A stretch of DNA of 64,000 nucleotides from Hyphomicrobiaceae bacterium (GTDB taxonomy: Bacteria; Pseudomonadota; Alphaproteobacteria; Rhizobiales; Methyloligellaceae), in the NCBI GenBank assembly GCA_028066055.1, contig JALCBY010000002.1, forward strand, positions 139,026 to 203,025. The letters run 5' to 3'. How positions within the stretch are numbered: the stretch's first letter is position 1; each line of letters starts with the position of its first letter. The notes beneath the pieces were generated by a model, which did no database searches, was not told where the DNA came from, and saw nothing but the letters and a program-made list of their open reading frames with translations. The translations under genes were made by a program, and so were the position numbers. This document shows, in pieces, positions 17,531-26,505 of this stretch.

Positions 17531-18670
17531 ATGAGCGATGCGCGCAAGCAGATGCTGAGCGATGAAGAACGCCTGAACTGGCTGAGGCTCATCCGCAGCG
17601 ACAATGTAGGACCCGTGACGTTTCACGATCTGTTGAACCATTTCGGAAATGCGTCAGACGCCATTGACGCTCTCCCTGACCTTTCCAGCCGCGGCGGACG
17701 GCGCAGGTTTTCCGTCTATCCGGCAGAGAAGGCTCAATCGGAGCTGGAAGAGGCAACGCGCTGGGGGGCGTCGCTGGCGGCGCACGGCGAACCGGCCTAC
17801 CCGTCCCGGCTTGCGCGTATCGACGCACCGCCTCCCCTCATTTACGTGAAAGGAGAAACCGGCCTCCTCGCAAAGCCAATCGTCGCGATCGTCGGTGCGC
17901 GCAACGCCTCCGCCATCGGGCAAAAGTTCACGCGAACGATCGCGAGAGACCTCGGCGCACAAGGCTTCGTAATTGCATCCGGCCTGGCCCGCGGCATCGA
18001 CACGGCAGCGCATATTGCCGCGCTCGACGCCGGCACTGTCAGCGTATTGGCTGGCGGCATCAACTCTATCTATCCGCCGGAAAACGAAGAATTGCATCAG
18101 AAAATCGGCACACAAGGCGTTCTTGTGAGCGAAATGCCGTTCGGCTACAGACAGCGGGGGCAGGATTTTCCACGACGGAACCGCATCATCGCAGGGGTTT
18201 GCGCGGGCGTCATTGTTGTCGAAGCGGCCAAGCGTTCCGGATCGCTGATTACTGCGCGGCTGGCCGGAGAAATGGGACGAGAGGTCTTTGCGGTACCGGG
18301 CAACCCTCTCGATCCACGCGCCGCAGGCGCTAACGCACTCTTGCGGGATGGCGCTGGGCTGGCGGTTTGTGCCGATGACGTCATTCAGACCCTCAAACCG
18401 ATTCTCGGACAGGAATTTGCCGGAGGGCCTGCGCCTATGCCGAATCGTGAAGACTTGCCTCCGACACCCGCCGAAATCGATGAACCGGACCGCGCGCAAG
18501 TTCTGTCCGCCCTTGGAACATCACCGGTTGATATCGACGAATTGGTCCGGGCGACAAACCTGTCCGTACGCCAGGTGCAGATTGCGCTCCTCGAACTCGA
18601 CCTCGCGGGACGGCTCCAGCGTCACGGGAACCAGATGGTTTCGCTGGCAGGCGGCGAAGGCGCGGATTGA
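17531..18670 (+). CDS. dprA: DNA-processing protein DprA
   Basis: The ATG at 17531, 13 bases after the plsY stop, gives 379 residues. The Rossmann-like DprA core carries IVGARNASAIGQKFT, ASGLARGIDTAAH, LAGGINSIYPPENEELH and FPRRNRIIAG. A winged-helix C-terminal domain (ALGTSPVDIDELVRATNLSVRQVQIALLELDLAG in pieces) follows. The N-terminal 90 residues form a SAM-like helical region. DprA loads RecA on incoming single-stranded DNA during transformation. It is common even in species not known to be competent. Confidence 0.93.
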   Translation: MSDARKQMLSDEERLNWLRLIRSDNVGPVTFHDLLNHFGNASDAIDALPDLSSRGGRRRFSVYPAEKAQSELEEATRWGASLAAHGEPAYPSRLARIDAPPPLIYVKGETGLLAKPIVAIVGARNASAIGQKFTRTIARDLGAQGFVIASGLARGIDTAAHIAALDAGTVSVLAGGINSIYPPENEELHQKIGTQGVLVSEMPFGYRQRGQDFPRRNRIIAGVCAGVIVVEAAKRSGSLITARLAGEMGREVFAVPGNPLDPRAAGANALLRDGAGLAVCADDVIQTLKPILGQEFAGGPAPMPNREDLPPTPAEIDEPDRAQVLSALGTSPVDIDELVRATNLSVRQVQIALLELDLAGRLQRHGNQMVSLAGGEGAD

Positions 18671-18677
18671 CGCTACA

Positions 18678-18710
18678 ATTTCAGGTGAAATGTGGAACCA
18701 AGATTGGTTC
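18678..18710. promoter_or_regulatory. Two adjacent palindromes between dprA and topA
   Basis: ATTTCA-GG-TGAAAT occupies 18678-18691 and GAACCAA-GA-TTGGTTC occupies 18695-18710; both are perfect. They begin eight bases after the dprA stop and precede the 210-base topA leader, which has TTGAC-like elements at 18716 and 18801. Operator or transcript-end roles are both possible. There is no T-tract. Confidence 0.35.
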
Positions 18711-18921
18711 AGCTCTTGACCTTTAAACAAGAACCCCCATTTGCGTGCGCGTGTGGGTCATCTTCGACGAATAGATGTATCAAGAATGCGTGGGCCCGAT
18801 TGACAGCGATGACGCGATTCACCATTTTTCAGTCGCCTATGCAGCAAGTCCCTTGCGTCTTTGCGGGAAAGTGGTCTAGGGACGCAAACTTCAAACTTCG
18901 GTATTTCCGGAAACACAAAAC

Positions 18922-21495
18922 ATGAATGTCGTCATTGTCGAGTCTGCGGCGAAGGCCAAGACAATCAACAAATATCTTGGCTCGGGATACAAAGTGCTGG
19001 CTTCCTATGGTCACGTTCGCGACCTGCCGGCGAAAGACGGGTCGGTGAACCCCGACTCCAATTTCGACATGCAATGGGAAGTCGATGCGAAATCGGCGAA
19101 ACTGCTCAATGAAATCGCCAAGGCGGTGAAGGGCGCGGACAAGCTCATCCTCGCCACCGACCCGGACCGCGAAGGTGAAGCCATTTCCTGGCATTTGTTG
19201 CAGGTGCTTGAAAACAAGAAGGCGCTCAAGGGCGTCGACGTGGAACGCGTCGTCTTCAATGCGGTGACCAAACAAGCGGTGACCGACGCCATGGCGCATC
19301 CCCGCACCATCGATTCACCGTTGGTGGACGCCTATCTGGCACGGCGCGCACTGGATTATCTCGTCGGCTTCACCCTGTCGCCCGTGTTGTGGCGCAAATT
19401 GCCGGGCGCGCGCTCGGCGGGACGTGTGCAATCGGTGGTCCTGCGCCTCGTCTGCGACCGGGAAATGGAGATCGAGCTCTTCAAGTCGCGTGAGTACTGG
19501 TCGATCGAGGCGGGATTGGCGAATGCGGCAGGCGAACAATTTTCCGCACGCCTGGTTTCCGTCGGTGGAACCAAGCTCGACCGTTTCGATATTCCCGACG
19601 AAGCCACGGCGACAAAATACAAGGCCGGTCTCGAAGGCGGCAGCTACGCCATCGCTTCGGTGGAGAGCAAAGCGCAGAAGCGCAATCCCTCGCCGCCATT
19701 CACCACATCGACGCTGCAACAGGAAGCCTCCCGCAAACTCGGCTTCAGCGCACGGCACACCATGCAGGTCGCGCAGCGTCTTTACGAAGGTATCGACATC
19801 AACGGCACGACCCAAGGTCTGATCACCTATATGCGAACAGACGGCGTGCAGATGGATCCTGAAGCGATCACCGCCTGCCGCGACATGGTGCAGGACACGT
19901 TCGGGTCGACCTACCTGCCGGGCTCGCCGCGCGAATACAAGACCAAGGCGAAGAACGCACAGGAAGCCCATGAAGCAATCCGCCCGGTCGACTTCACGAA
20001 GGATCCCAAGAGCATCGCCGACATGCTCGAGCCGGACCAGGCAAAGCTCTACCGGCTGGTCTGGCAGCGTGCGGTTGCCAGTCAGATGTCCAGCGCGGAG
20101 CTGGAACGCACAGTCGCCGAGATCGAAGTGCAAGGCAGCGACGGAACGGTCTACGGCCTCAGGGCGAACGGCTCGGTCGTAAAGTTCGACGGCTTTCTGA
20201 AGCTCTATGAGGAAGGCAAGGACGACAATAGCGATAACGATGGCGACCGGCGTCTGCCCGCCCTCGCGCGCGGCGATGCGCCCGATCTTCAGTCGGTCGA
20301 AGCCAAACAGCATTTCACCGAACCGCCCCCGCGCTACACCGAGGCAACGCTGATCAAGAAGATGGAGGAGTTGGGCATTGGCCGTCCCTCCACCTATACC
20401 TCGACCTTGAATGTTCTGCGCGACCGGGAATATGTACGGCTCGACAAGAAACGGCTGATCCCGGAAGACAAGGGCCGTCTGGTCATCGCCTTCCTCGAAG
20501 GCTTCTTCAAGCGCTATGTGGAGTTCGACTTCACCGCCGATCTGGAGGAAAAGCTCGACCGGATTTCCGCAGGCGAACTCGAATGGAAGGACGTCCTGCA
20601 GGACTTCTGGCGGGATTTCTTCGCCGCGGTAAACGAGATCAAGGACCTGCGTATTTCAGAGGTGCTCGAAGCGCTGAATGAAATGCTCGGCCCGCACATC
20701 TTCCCGCCCGGTGACGATCCTGACGCCGACCCGCGCAAATGTCCCACCTGTGAAGATGGCCGTCTTAGCCTGAAGACCGGCAAGTTCGGTGCATTTGTCG
20801 GATGTTCCAACTATCCCGACTGCCGTTTCACCCGCCAGCTCGCGGAGAGTACCGAAGAAGCCGCAAAGACGCCCACGGGCGAGGGTAAACTGCTCGGTCA
20901 GGATCCGGAAACCGGGCTCGACGTGACGTTGCGGTCCGGCCGTTTTGGACCCTATGTCCAGCTCGGCGACGCCGATGGCGACGAGAAGCCGAAACGGGCG
21001 TCGGTTCCCAAGACATTCGATCTCGACACCGTTGATCTGGAACGCGCGCTCGCGCTTCTTTCGCTGCCGCGCGAGGTAGGCCTCCATCCCGAAACGAAAA
21101 AGCCGATCCTCGCTGGAATTGGGCGCTATGGTCCGTTCGTGCAGCATGACGGCGTATACGCCAACCTGGACAGCCCGGAAGAGGTCTTCGAAGTCGGCAT
21201 CAACCGCGCCGTCACCGCCCTTGCAGAGAAAAAGACCAAACGGGCACCGCGTCAGGCGACGGTCCTGAAGGATCTCGGCGAACATCCGGAGCTTGGCGGT
21301 CCCATCCAGGTGCTCGACGGGCGCTATGGTCCCTATGTGAAGCACGGCAAGGTGAATGCAACCCTGCCGAAATCGCTTGAGCCGAAAGAGGTTACGGTGG
21401 ATCAGGCCGTAACCCTGATCGCGGAGCGTGCGGCAAAGGGCAAAGGCGGATCGAAACGGAAGAAGAAAGCCCCAGCCAAAGAGGCCACGCCGTAG
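18922..21495 (+). CDS. topA: DNA topoisomerase I
   Basis: The 857-residue type IA topoisomerase relaxes negative supercoils. The Toprim domain is at the N-terminus (VVIVESAAKAKTINKYLG and ATDPDREGEAI). The active-site tyrosine is Y303 in GLITYMRTDG. One four-cysteine zinc finger lies at about residues 605-632 (CPTCEDGRL ... CSNYPDC). Three FGPYV/YGPFV-type repeats and a lysine-rich tail follow, an alphaproteobacterial arrangement. rnr follows 18 bases downstream. Confidence 0.97.
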   Translation: MNVVIVESAAKAKTINKYLGSGYKVLASYGHVRDLPAKDGSVNPDSNFDMQWEVDAKSAKLLNEIAKAVKGADKLILATDPDREGEAISWHLLQVLENKKALKGVDVERVVFNAVTKQAVTDAMAHPRTIDSPLVDAYLARRALDYLVGFTLSPVLWRKLPGARSAGRVQSVVLRLVCDREMEIELFKSREYWSIEAGLANAAGEQFSARLVSVGGTKLDRFDIPDEATATKYKAGLEGGSYAIASVESKAQKRNPSPPFTTSTLQQEASRKLGFSARHTMQVAQRLYEGIDINGTTQGLITYMRTDGVQMDPEAITACRDMVQDTFGSTYLPGSPREYKTKAKNAQEAHEAIRPVDFTKDPKSIADMLEPDQAKLYRLVWQRAVASQMSSAELERTVAEIEVQGSDGTVYGLRANGSVVKFDGFLKLYEEGKDDNSDNDGDRRLPALARGDAPDLQSVEAKQHFTEPPPRYTEATLIKKMEELGIGRPSTYTSTLNVLRDREYVRLDKKRLIPEDKGRLVIAFLEGFFKRYVEFDFTADLEEKLDRISAGELEWKDVLQDFWRDFFAAVNEIKDLRISEVLEALNEMLGPHIFPPGDDPDADPRKCPTCEDGRLSLKTGKFGAFVGCSNYPDCRFTRQLAESTEEAAKTPTGEGKLLGQDPETGLDVTLRSGRFGPYVQLGDADGDEKPKRASVPKTFDLDTVDLERALALLSLPREVGLHPETKKPILAGIGRYGPFVQHDGVYANLDSPEEVFEVGINRAVTALAEKKTKRAPRQATVLKDLGEHPELGGPIQVLDGRYGPYVKHGKVNATLPKSLEPKEVTVDQAVTLIAERAAKGKGGSKRKKKAPAKEATP

Positions 21496-21513
21496 GCGCT
21501 GGCTGATCAGGGC

Positions 21514-23820
21514 GTGCCCCGCAAGAAAGCCACCAAAAAAACCCGCGCCAAAGGCGCACGACGCACCTCCCGCGCCCTCCCAACCAAGGACGATATCCTC
21601 GCATTTATCCAGGATGGCGGTGCGGATACGGGCAAGCGCGAGATTGCGCGGGCCTTCGGCGTCAAGGGTGCGGATCGGATCGAGCTCAAGCGATTGCTGC
21701 GCGAAATGGCCGATGAAGGGCTCATTCGCCGTGGCCGGAAGAAAATAACGAGGGTCGGCGATCTGCCCTCCGTGACCGTCATCGAAATCGTCACGCGCGA
21801 TGAAGATGGAGAGTTCATCGCGCTTCCCGCACGCTGGGACGACGAGGACACACCTCCTCCCCGCATTCTGGTTCCGACGCGGGCGAGGGAAACCGGACCC
21901 ACGCCCGGAATCGGCGACCGGGTCCTTGCGCGCCTGAAACCGCTTGACGACGATTATGCCGATGTCCGCTACACGGCCAGCATCATAAAGCGCCTGCCGC
22001 GCGAGCCGATCAGGCTTCTGGGGATCTTCCGGAAACTCGGCGGCGGCGGCGGGGTCATCGATCCCATCGACCGCAAGCAGCTTCGCGAATGGTCCGTTCG
22101 CGACGGCGAAACGGAAGGAGCCGAGGATGGCGACCTCGTACGTTTCGAAATTGAAAAGAGCCGCCGTTACGGTGCATCGCGGGCGCGCGTCGTGGAACGC
22201 CACGGCAATCCGGATGCGGAAGCTGCCATCAGCCTGATTGCCCTGCACGCACTGGGCATTCCGGACGAATTTCCGGAAGCCGTGATTGAAGAGGCGGAGG
22301 CGCTTGAAGCCCCAACGCTTAAAAACCGGGAAGACCTTCGCGATATCCCTTTCGTGACCATCGATCCGCCCGATGCACGCGATCATGACGACGCGGTGTG
22401 GGCCGCGCCGGATGACGACCCGAAGAATCCGGGAGGATGGGTCGTGCGCGTGGCTATCGCCGATGTTGCGCACTTTGTCCGAAGCACGAGCGGTCTCGAC
22501 GATGAAGCCCGCCGGCGCGGAAATTCCGTCTACTTTCCCGATCGTGTGGTTCCGATGCTGCCGGAGCGCATTTCGAGCGATCTTTGCTCGCTACGCGAGA
22601 GCGAAGAACGCGCCTGCATGTGCGTGGCGATGGTGTTCGATGAAACCGGTAACAAACTGTCGCATTCGTTCTCGCGCGCATTGATGAGATCGCGTGCACG
22701 TCTCAGTTACGCCCAGGCACAAAATGCGATCGACGGCTCCGCGGACGAAAAGACGGCGCCGCTCGCCGATAGTATTCTGAAACCCCTTTGGGGTGCGTAT
22801 AACGCACTCAAACACGCACGCGACCGGCGCGCACCGCTCGATCTCGATCTGCCCGAACGCAAGGTGCTTCTCGGGCCCGACGGGCATGTGGAATCGATTG
22901 TCGTTCCTCCGCGCCTGGAGGCTCACCGCCTGATCGAGGAATTCATGATCCAGGCTAATGTCTCGGCGGCGGAAACACTCGAAGCGCGCCGCACACCGCT
23001 GATTTACCGGGTGCATGACGCACCGTCGCCTGAGAAGATCGTGGCGCTGACGGATTTTCTGAAAACTCTCAATATCAGCCTGCCGAAGGCCGGACGGCTC
23101 AAACCGGAACAGTTCAATCGTATCCTTGCCCGTGCGCGTCAGGAGGACATTGGCGAGCTTGTGAGCGAAGTGGTTTTACGGTCACAGGCCCAGGCCGAAT
23201 ACAGCGCCGCCAATTTCGGGCATTTCGGCCTCAACCTGCGCCGCTACGCGCACTTCACTTCGCCTATCCGCCGTTACGCCGACCTTATTGTACATCGCGC
23301 CCTGATCCGCGCATTGGATCTTGGCAAGGACGGGCTTACGGATGCTGAAATCGGCGCGCTCGACGACACGGCTCAGGTGATTTCCGATTTCGAACGGCGC
23401 GCCATATCCGCAGAGCGGCAGACAGTCGACCGGCTCATTGCCAATTTCCTTGCCGACCGGATCGGCGCCGATTTCGCGGCACGAGTCACAGGTATCGTCA
23501 GGACGGGATTGTTTGTACGACTGGCGGAGACCGGCGCCGACGGCTTTGTCTCCGCCTCGTCCATCGACGGTGACTATTTCCAGCATGACGAACGCCGCCA
23601 GGCCCTGGTCGGGCGACGCACCGGCCAATCCTTCACATTGGGCGATTCCGTCTCCGTGCGGCTGATTGAAGCAGTTCCAAGTGCAGGCGCCCTTCGGTTT
23701 GAAATGTTAAGTGATGGAGCGTATATGCCGGGAAGACCCAGCGCCGAACCAAAGCCCTCCCGCCGCAAGACGACGGGGAAAAGCAGGGCCGCACGGCGCC
23801 GCCGGCGCAGGAGCAACTAG
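21514..23820 (+). CDS. rnr: Ribonuclease R
   Basis: The product is a 768-residue 3'-5' exoribonuclease. It has a basic N-terminus, winged-helix and cold-shock regions, then the RNB domain with IDPPDARDHDDAVWA (catalytic aspartates, near residue 285) and FTSPIRRYADLIVHR (near 580). An S1 RNA-binding domain (ARVTGIVRTGLFVRLAETGADG) and a Lys/Arg-rich tail end the protein. It starts with GTG, with only a weak Shine-Dalgarno match. It degrades structured RNA and acts in rRNA and tmRNA quality control. DUF983 starts two bases after the stop. Confidence 0.95.
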   Translation: MPRKKATKKTRAKGARRTSRALPTKDDILAFIQDGGADTGKREIARAFGVKGADRIELKRLLREMADEGLIRRGRKKITRVGDLPSVTVIEIVTRDEDGEFIALPARWDDEDTPPPRILVPTRARETGPTPGIGDRVLARLKPLDDDYADVRYTASIIKRLPREPIRLLGIFRKLGGGGGVIDPIDRKQLREWSVRDGETEGAEDGDLVRFEIEKSRRYGASRARVVERHGNPDAEAAISLIALHALGIPDEFPEAVIEEAEALEAPTLKNREDLRDIPFVTIDPPDARDHDDAVWAAPDDDPKNPGGWVVRVAIADVAHFVRSTSGLDDEARRRGNSVYFPDRVVPMLPERISSDLCSLRESEERACMCVAMVFDETGNKLSHSFSRALMRSRARLSYAQAQNAIDGSADEKTAPLADSILKPLWGAYNALKHARDRRAPLDLDLPERKVLLGPDGHVESIVVPPRLEAHRLIEEFMIQANVSAAETLEARRTPLIYRVHDAPSPEKIVALTDFLKTLNISLPKAGRLKPEQFNRILARARQEDIGELVSEVVLRSQAQAEYSAANFGHFGLNLRRYAHFTSPIRRYADLIVHRALIRALDLGKDGLTDAEIGALDDTAQVISDFERRAISAERQTVDRLIANFLADRIGADFAARVTGIVRTGLFVRLAETGADGFVSASSIDGDYFQHDERRQALVGRRTGQSFTLGDSVSVRLIEAVPSAGALRFEMLSDGAYMPGRPSAEPKPSRRKTTGKSRAARRRRRRSN

Positions 23821-23822
23821 AA

Positions 23823-24248
23823 ATGGGCGTAGAGTACGTCGACAATCCACCCCGCAACCTGATGCAATCGCTTCTGCGCGGCATCCGCCGACGTTGTCCA
23901 AGTTGCGGCGTCGGCTCACTCTTCACCAGATATCTGAAGGTTGCGCACACCTGCGGCCATTGCGGCGAAGAACTGCACCATCATCGCGCCGACGATGCAC
24001 CGCCCTATTTCACCATCCTGATCAACGGCCACATCATTGTTCCGCTGGTTTTGGGCATCGAACTGGCTTACCAGCCGCCCTTCTGGCTTCAGGCCGTCGT
24101 CTGGCTGCCGATCACTGTTCTGACCGCGATCGCGGCGTTGCCGGTCGTGAAAGGCGCGCTCGTCAACTATCAATGGGCACTCTACATGCATGGCTTCGAC
24201 CCAAAGGACCGCGAAGACATCGCCGGCGATGCCGCAACCGGTCCGTAA
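23823..24248 (+). CDS. DUF983 membrane protein
   Basis: The 141-residue protein has two CxxC pairs near the N-terminus (CPSCGVGSLF and CGHCGEELHHHRADDAPPYFT), which probably bind metal. Two hydrophobic helices follow at about residues 62-80 and 88-110. This layout is that of DUF983, a family of unknown function usually next to rnr or respiratory oxidase genes in alphaproteobacteria. It is the last gene of the topA–rnr run. Confidence 0.88.
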   Translation: MGVEYVDNPPRNLMQSLLRGIRRRCPSCGVGSLFTRYLKVAHTCGHCGEELHHHRADDAPPYFTILINGHIIVPLVLGIELAYQPPFWLQAVVWLPITVLTAIAALPVVKGALVNYQWALYMHGFDPKDREDIAGDAATGP

Positions 24249-24414
24249 CCGTATTTCTCTTCAAACGCTGACCGGCAGCACGTGTCCGGCCATATGACGA
24301 TGCAGGAATTCCTCCCGTGTCGGAGCGTTTTGATTCCAATCAATGCAATCTCTCTTGATTTGTGCTCTGGGATGTCGCCAAGTTCAATTGCGTGCAAAAT
24401 GGCGGGAGGAAGCG

Positions 24415-25530
24415 ATGTCACAGCAGGATCAGGCGGGCTCACAGGTCAATTCAGGGCCACAGGTTGCGCAACCGACAAAGACAGCGCAGGACACTCCAGA
24501 CACGCACATCCACCCCCGGGAAACAGACGGCAAGACCCAGGAACGAACGACCGAACCGCAAATCTCACCCGTTTCGGCTTCCTCCCCGACTGCCGCCAAC
24601 GCACCCAAGTCACTGCCGGCCGAAGGCGATCAAGTGAGCAAGGGAGGCGTCCTCCATGCACTTGCCCAAATGCGTCATGACCCCGAGGCCGTGCGCCGTG
24701 CATTCGAGACTGGTTCATATCCCTATAAAACAAAAATCAAGAGATCGGCATATGAGTCACACAAGGCCGAGCTTCAGGTCGAACTTCTCAAGGTTCAGAA
24801 CTGGGTGCAGAAAACCGGCGAACGTATTGTCCTGTTGTTCGAAGGGCGCGACGCAGCCGGTAAAGGCGGCACCATCAAGCGTTTCATGGAACACCTCAAT
24901 CCGCGGGGCGCGCGGGTTGTCGCGCTGCCCAAACCGGGAGAGCGTGAGCGCACCCTGTGGTTCTTCCAGCGCTATATCGAACATCTGCCGGCAGCGGGTG
25001 AAATCGTGCTGTTCGACCGCTCCTGGTACAATCGGGCCGGGGTCGAGAGGGTAATGGGGTTTTGTCCGCCCAACGAGTATCTTGAGTTCATGCGCCAGTG
25101 CCCCGAGTTGGAACGCATGCTGGTTCGCAGCGGCATCCGCCTTTTCAAATACTATTTTTCCGTCACACGCGATGAACAACATCGCCGCTTCAAGTCACGG
25201 GAAATGGACCCGCTCAAGCGCTGGAAGTTGTCTCCGGTGGACCGCGCGTCGATTGACAAGTGGGATGACTACACCGAAGCGAAAGAGGCGATGTTTTTCT
25301 ATACGGACACGGCCGATGCACCGTGGATCATCGTCAAGTCCGATGACAAGAAACGTGCACGCCTCAATTGCATGCAGCATTTCCTCGCCTCGCTGCCATA
25401 TCCTGACAAGGATCATCACATCGTAAAAGGCCCCGACCCGCTTATTGTCGGGTCATCCGACCATGTGATCGGGCGAACGCAACATATCCTCGACAGGACC
25501 GTACATCCGGACCTGCGCCGTTCCAGATAG
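24415..25530 (+). CDS. ppk2: Polyphosphate kinase 2
   Basis: ATG at 24415 follows GGAGGA and gives 371 residues. After a disordered, Gln/Thr-rich N-terminus of about 90 residues comes the PPK2 kinase core. The Walker A motif is EGRDAAGKGGTIKRF, the lid region LPKPGERERTLWFFQRY, and the Walker B motif FDRSWYNRAGVERVMGF. PPK2 moves phosphate between polyphosphate and nucleoside diphosphates, mostly making GTP or ATP from polyphosphate. The long N-terminal extension is typical of the alphaproteobacterial form. Confidence 0.92.
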   Translation: MSQQDQAGSQVNSGPQVAQPTKTAQDTPDTHIHPRETDGKTQERTTEPQISPVSASSPTAANAPKSLPAEGDQVSKGGVLHALAQMRHDPEAVRRAFETGSYPYKTKIKRSAYESHKAELQVELLKVQNWVQKTGERIVLLFEGRDAAGKGGTIKRFMEHLNPRGARVVALPKPGERERTLWFFQRYIEHLPAAGEIVLFDRSWYNRAGVERVMGFCPPNEYLEFMRQCPELERMLVRSGIRLFKYYFSVTRDEQHRRFKSREMDPLKRWKLSPVDRASIDKWDDYTEAKEAMFFYTDTADAPWIIVKSDDKKRARLNCMQHFLASLPYPDKDHHIVKGPDPLIVGSSDHVIGRTQHILDRTVHPDLRRSR

Positions 25531-25750
25531 CATGGATCCATCCCGCACCGGTGTTCGGGTCTGGGCATGGAGTTGTCGTAAAACGCCGGGGTCGCCTAAA
25601 TGCCGTTTGAACTCATGAAACGGTCCGTTCACCGCAATAGCCGAATTGGGCCCGGATGATACGCCCCCTGCCCCCAGGATGCTTGACTTCCCGGGCTTTC
25701 CGGGTAGGTTCCTGCTCAATTCTCTAAAGAGACTCCGAAGGACATTCGAG

Positions 25751-25918
25751 ATGGCCAAGGCAGCATCATTGAAAATCAAGCTCGAGAGCACGGCCGGCAC
25801 GGGCTACTACTATGTGACGAAAAAGAACTCGCGCACGCAGACCGAAAAACTCACCATGAAGAAGTATGACCCGGTTGCGCGCAAGCATGTCGAGTTCAAG
25901 GAAACCAAGATCAAATAG
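25751..25918 (+). CDS. rpmG: 50S ribosomal protein L33
   Basis: The 55-residue protein is the cysteine-free form of L33. It carries [20 protein letters not shown] and ends in [10 protein letters not shown], and its length is exactly that of the family. The position beside pleD and divK is the usual one in Rhizobiales. Confidence 0.97.
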   Translation: MAKAASLKIKLESTAGTGYYYVTKKNSRTQTEKLTMKKYDPVARKHVEFKETKIK

Positions 25919-25988
25919 CATCATGACGCGCGGCATTCGTCTGCGCGGTTCCCACACATCTCACTTTGCGGCGAAGTGCTCCGTTAGA

Positions 25989-26208
25989 GGCCAGCCCCGC
26001 AACCATTCGGTAGCGGGGTAGATCCGAATTGGTCAACAGGGCTGGCCAACAAGCCAAATGGACCAAAGAGGGCCTTGGTCATCTGACTTGGTGGCCGGCC
26101 GGCAAACGGCGTTTACGAGGAGGCCACTCATACCGCCTACCGGCCAGCCAAACCCCACGGACCCAGGAGATGCGGCGGACCTGAGCACTCCGCAGGGTTA
26201 TCTTTTTT
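25989..26208 (+). ncRNA. Candidate structured RNA or regulatory leader, dense inverted repeats
   Basis: The 587-base gap between rpmG and pleD (25919-26505) holds no credible protein gene. Within it, 25989-25997 pairs perfectly with 26039-26047 (9 bp), and the same central arm can pair instead with 26142-26149 (8 bp). A competing hairpin pairs 25995-26000 with 26013-26018. Further stems are 26061-26066 with 26075-26080 and 26091-26096 with 26122-26127. It ends in a hairpin followed by six T residues at 26203-26208. No known RNA family is recognised and no promoter is clear. The remaining 26209-26505 holds nothing I can name. Confidence 0.35.
26171..26208 (+). terminator. Rho-independent terminator-like hairpin with T6 run
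   Basis: TGCGG at 26171-26175 pairs with CCGCA at 26190-26194. ACCC at 26161-26164 can pair with GGGT at 26195-26198 beyond an internal loop. TCTTTTTT follows. The long loop makes it weaker than a classical terminator. Confidence 0.4.
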
Positions 26209-26505
26209 GGGGCGACGGTTCGCTGAAGGATGCACCAGTCAATTCAGATTGGAGTGGCGATCCCTCTTTCCATAAACGCCTCCCCGTTTTTCAACGCAGA
26301 CTGGACGCCAACCATAGCGTAACCTGCGCCCCGCCAAAATCAATCGATCTCACCCTGCCATTAAACGAAAAGCCCTGTCAAAGTAAAGTGTTAACCTTAA
26401 ATTCTCACACGTCACGTGAGCGCGAACCTGACGCGAAGTCCGCAGTTATCCACAGTCTTTGAAGGGGTTAGCGCAATGAGTGCGCCTGAACGAATTGCGC
26501 GCCCG

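Noticed and set aside
20656-22473. Long open frame on the minus strand opposite topA and rnr (605 codons)
   Set aside because: It overlaps two certain genes and shows no recognisable domain; such frames are common in GC-rich DNA.
26058-26462. Possible 134-codon gene after rpmG
   Set aside because: Composition is proline-rich and irregular, no ribosome-binding site or homology is seen, and the stretch overlaps the hairpin-rich region.
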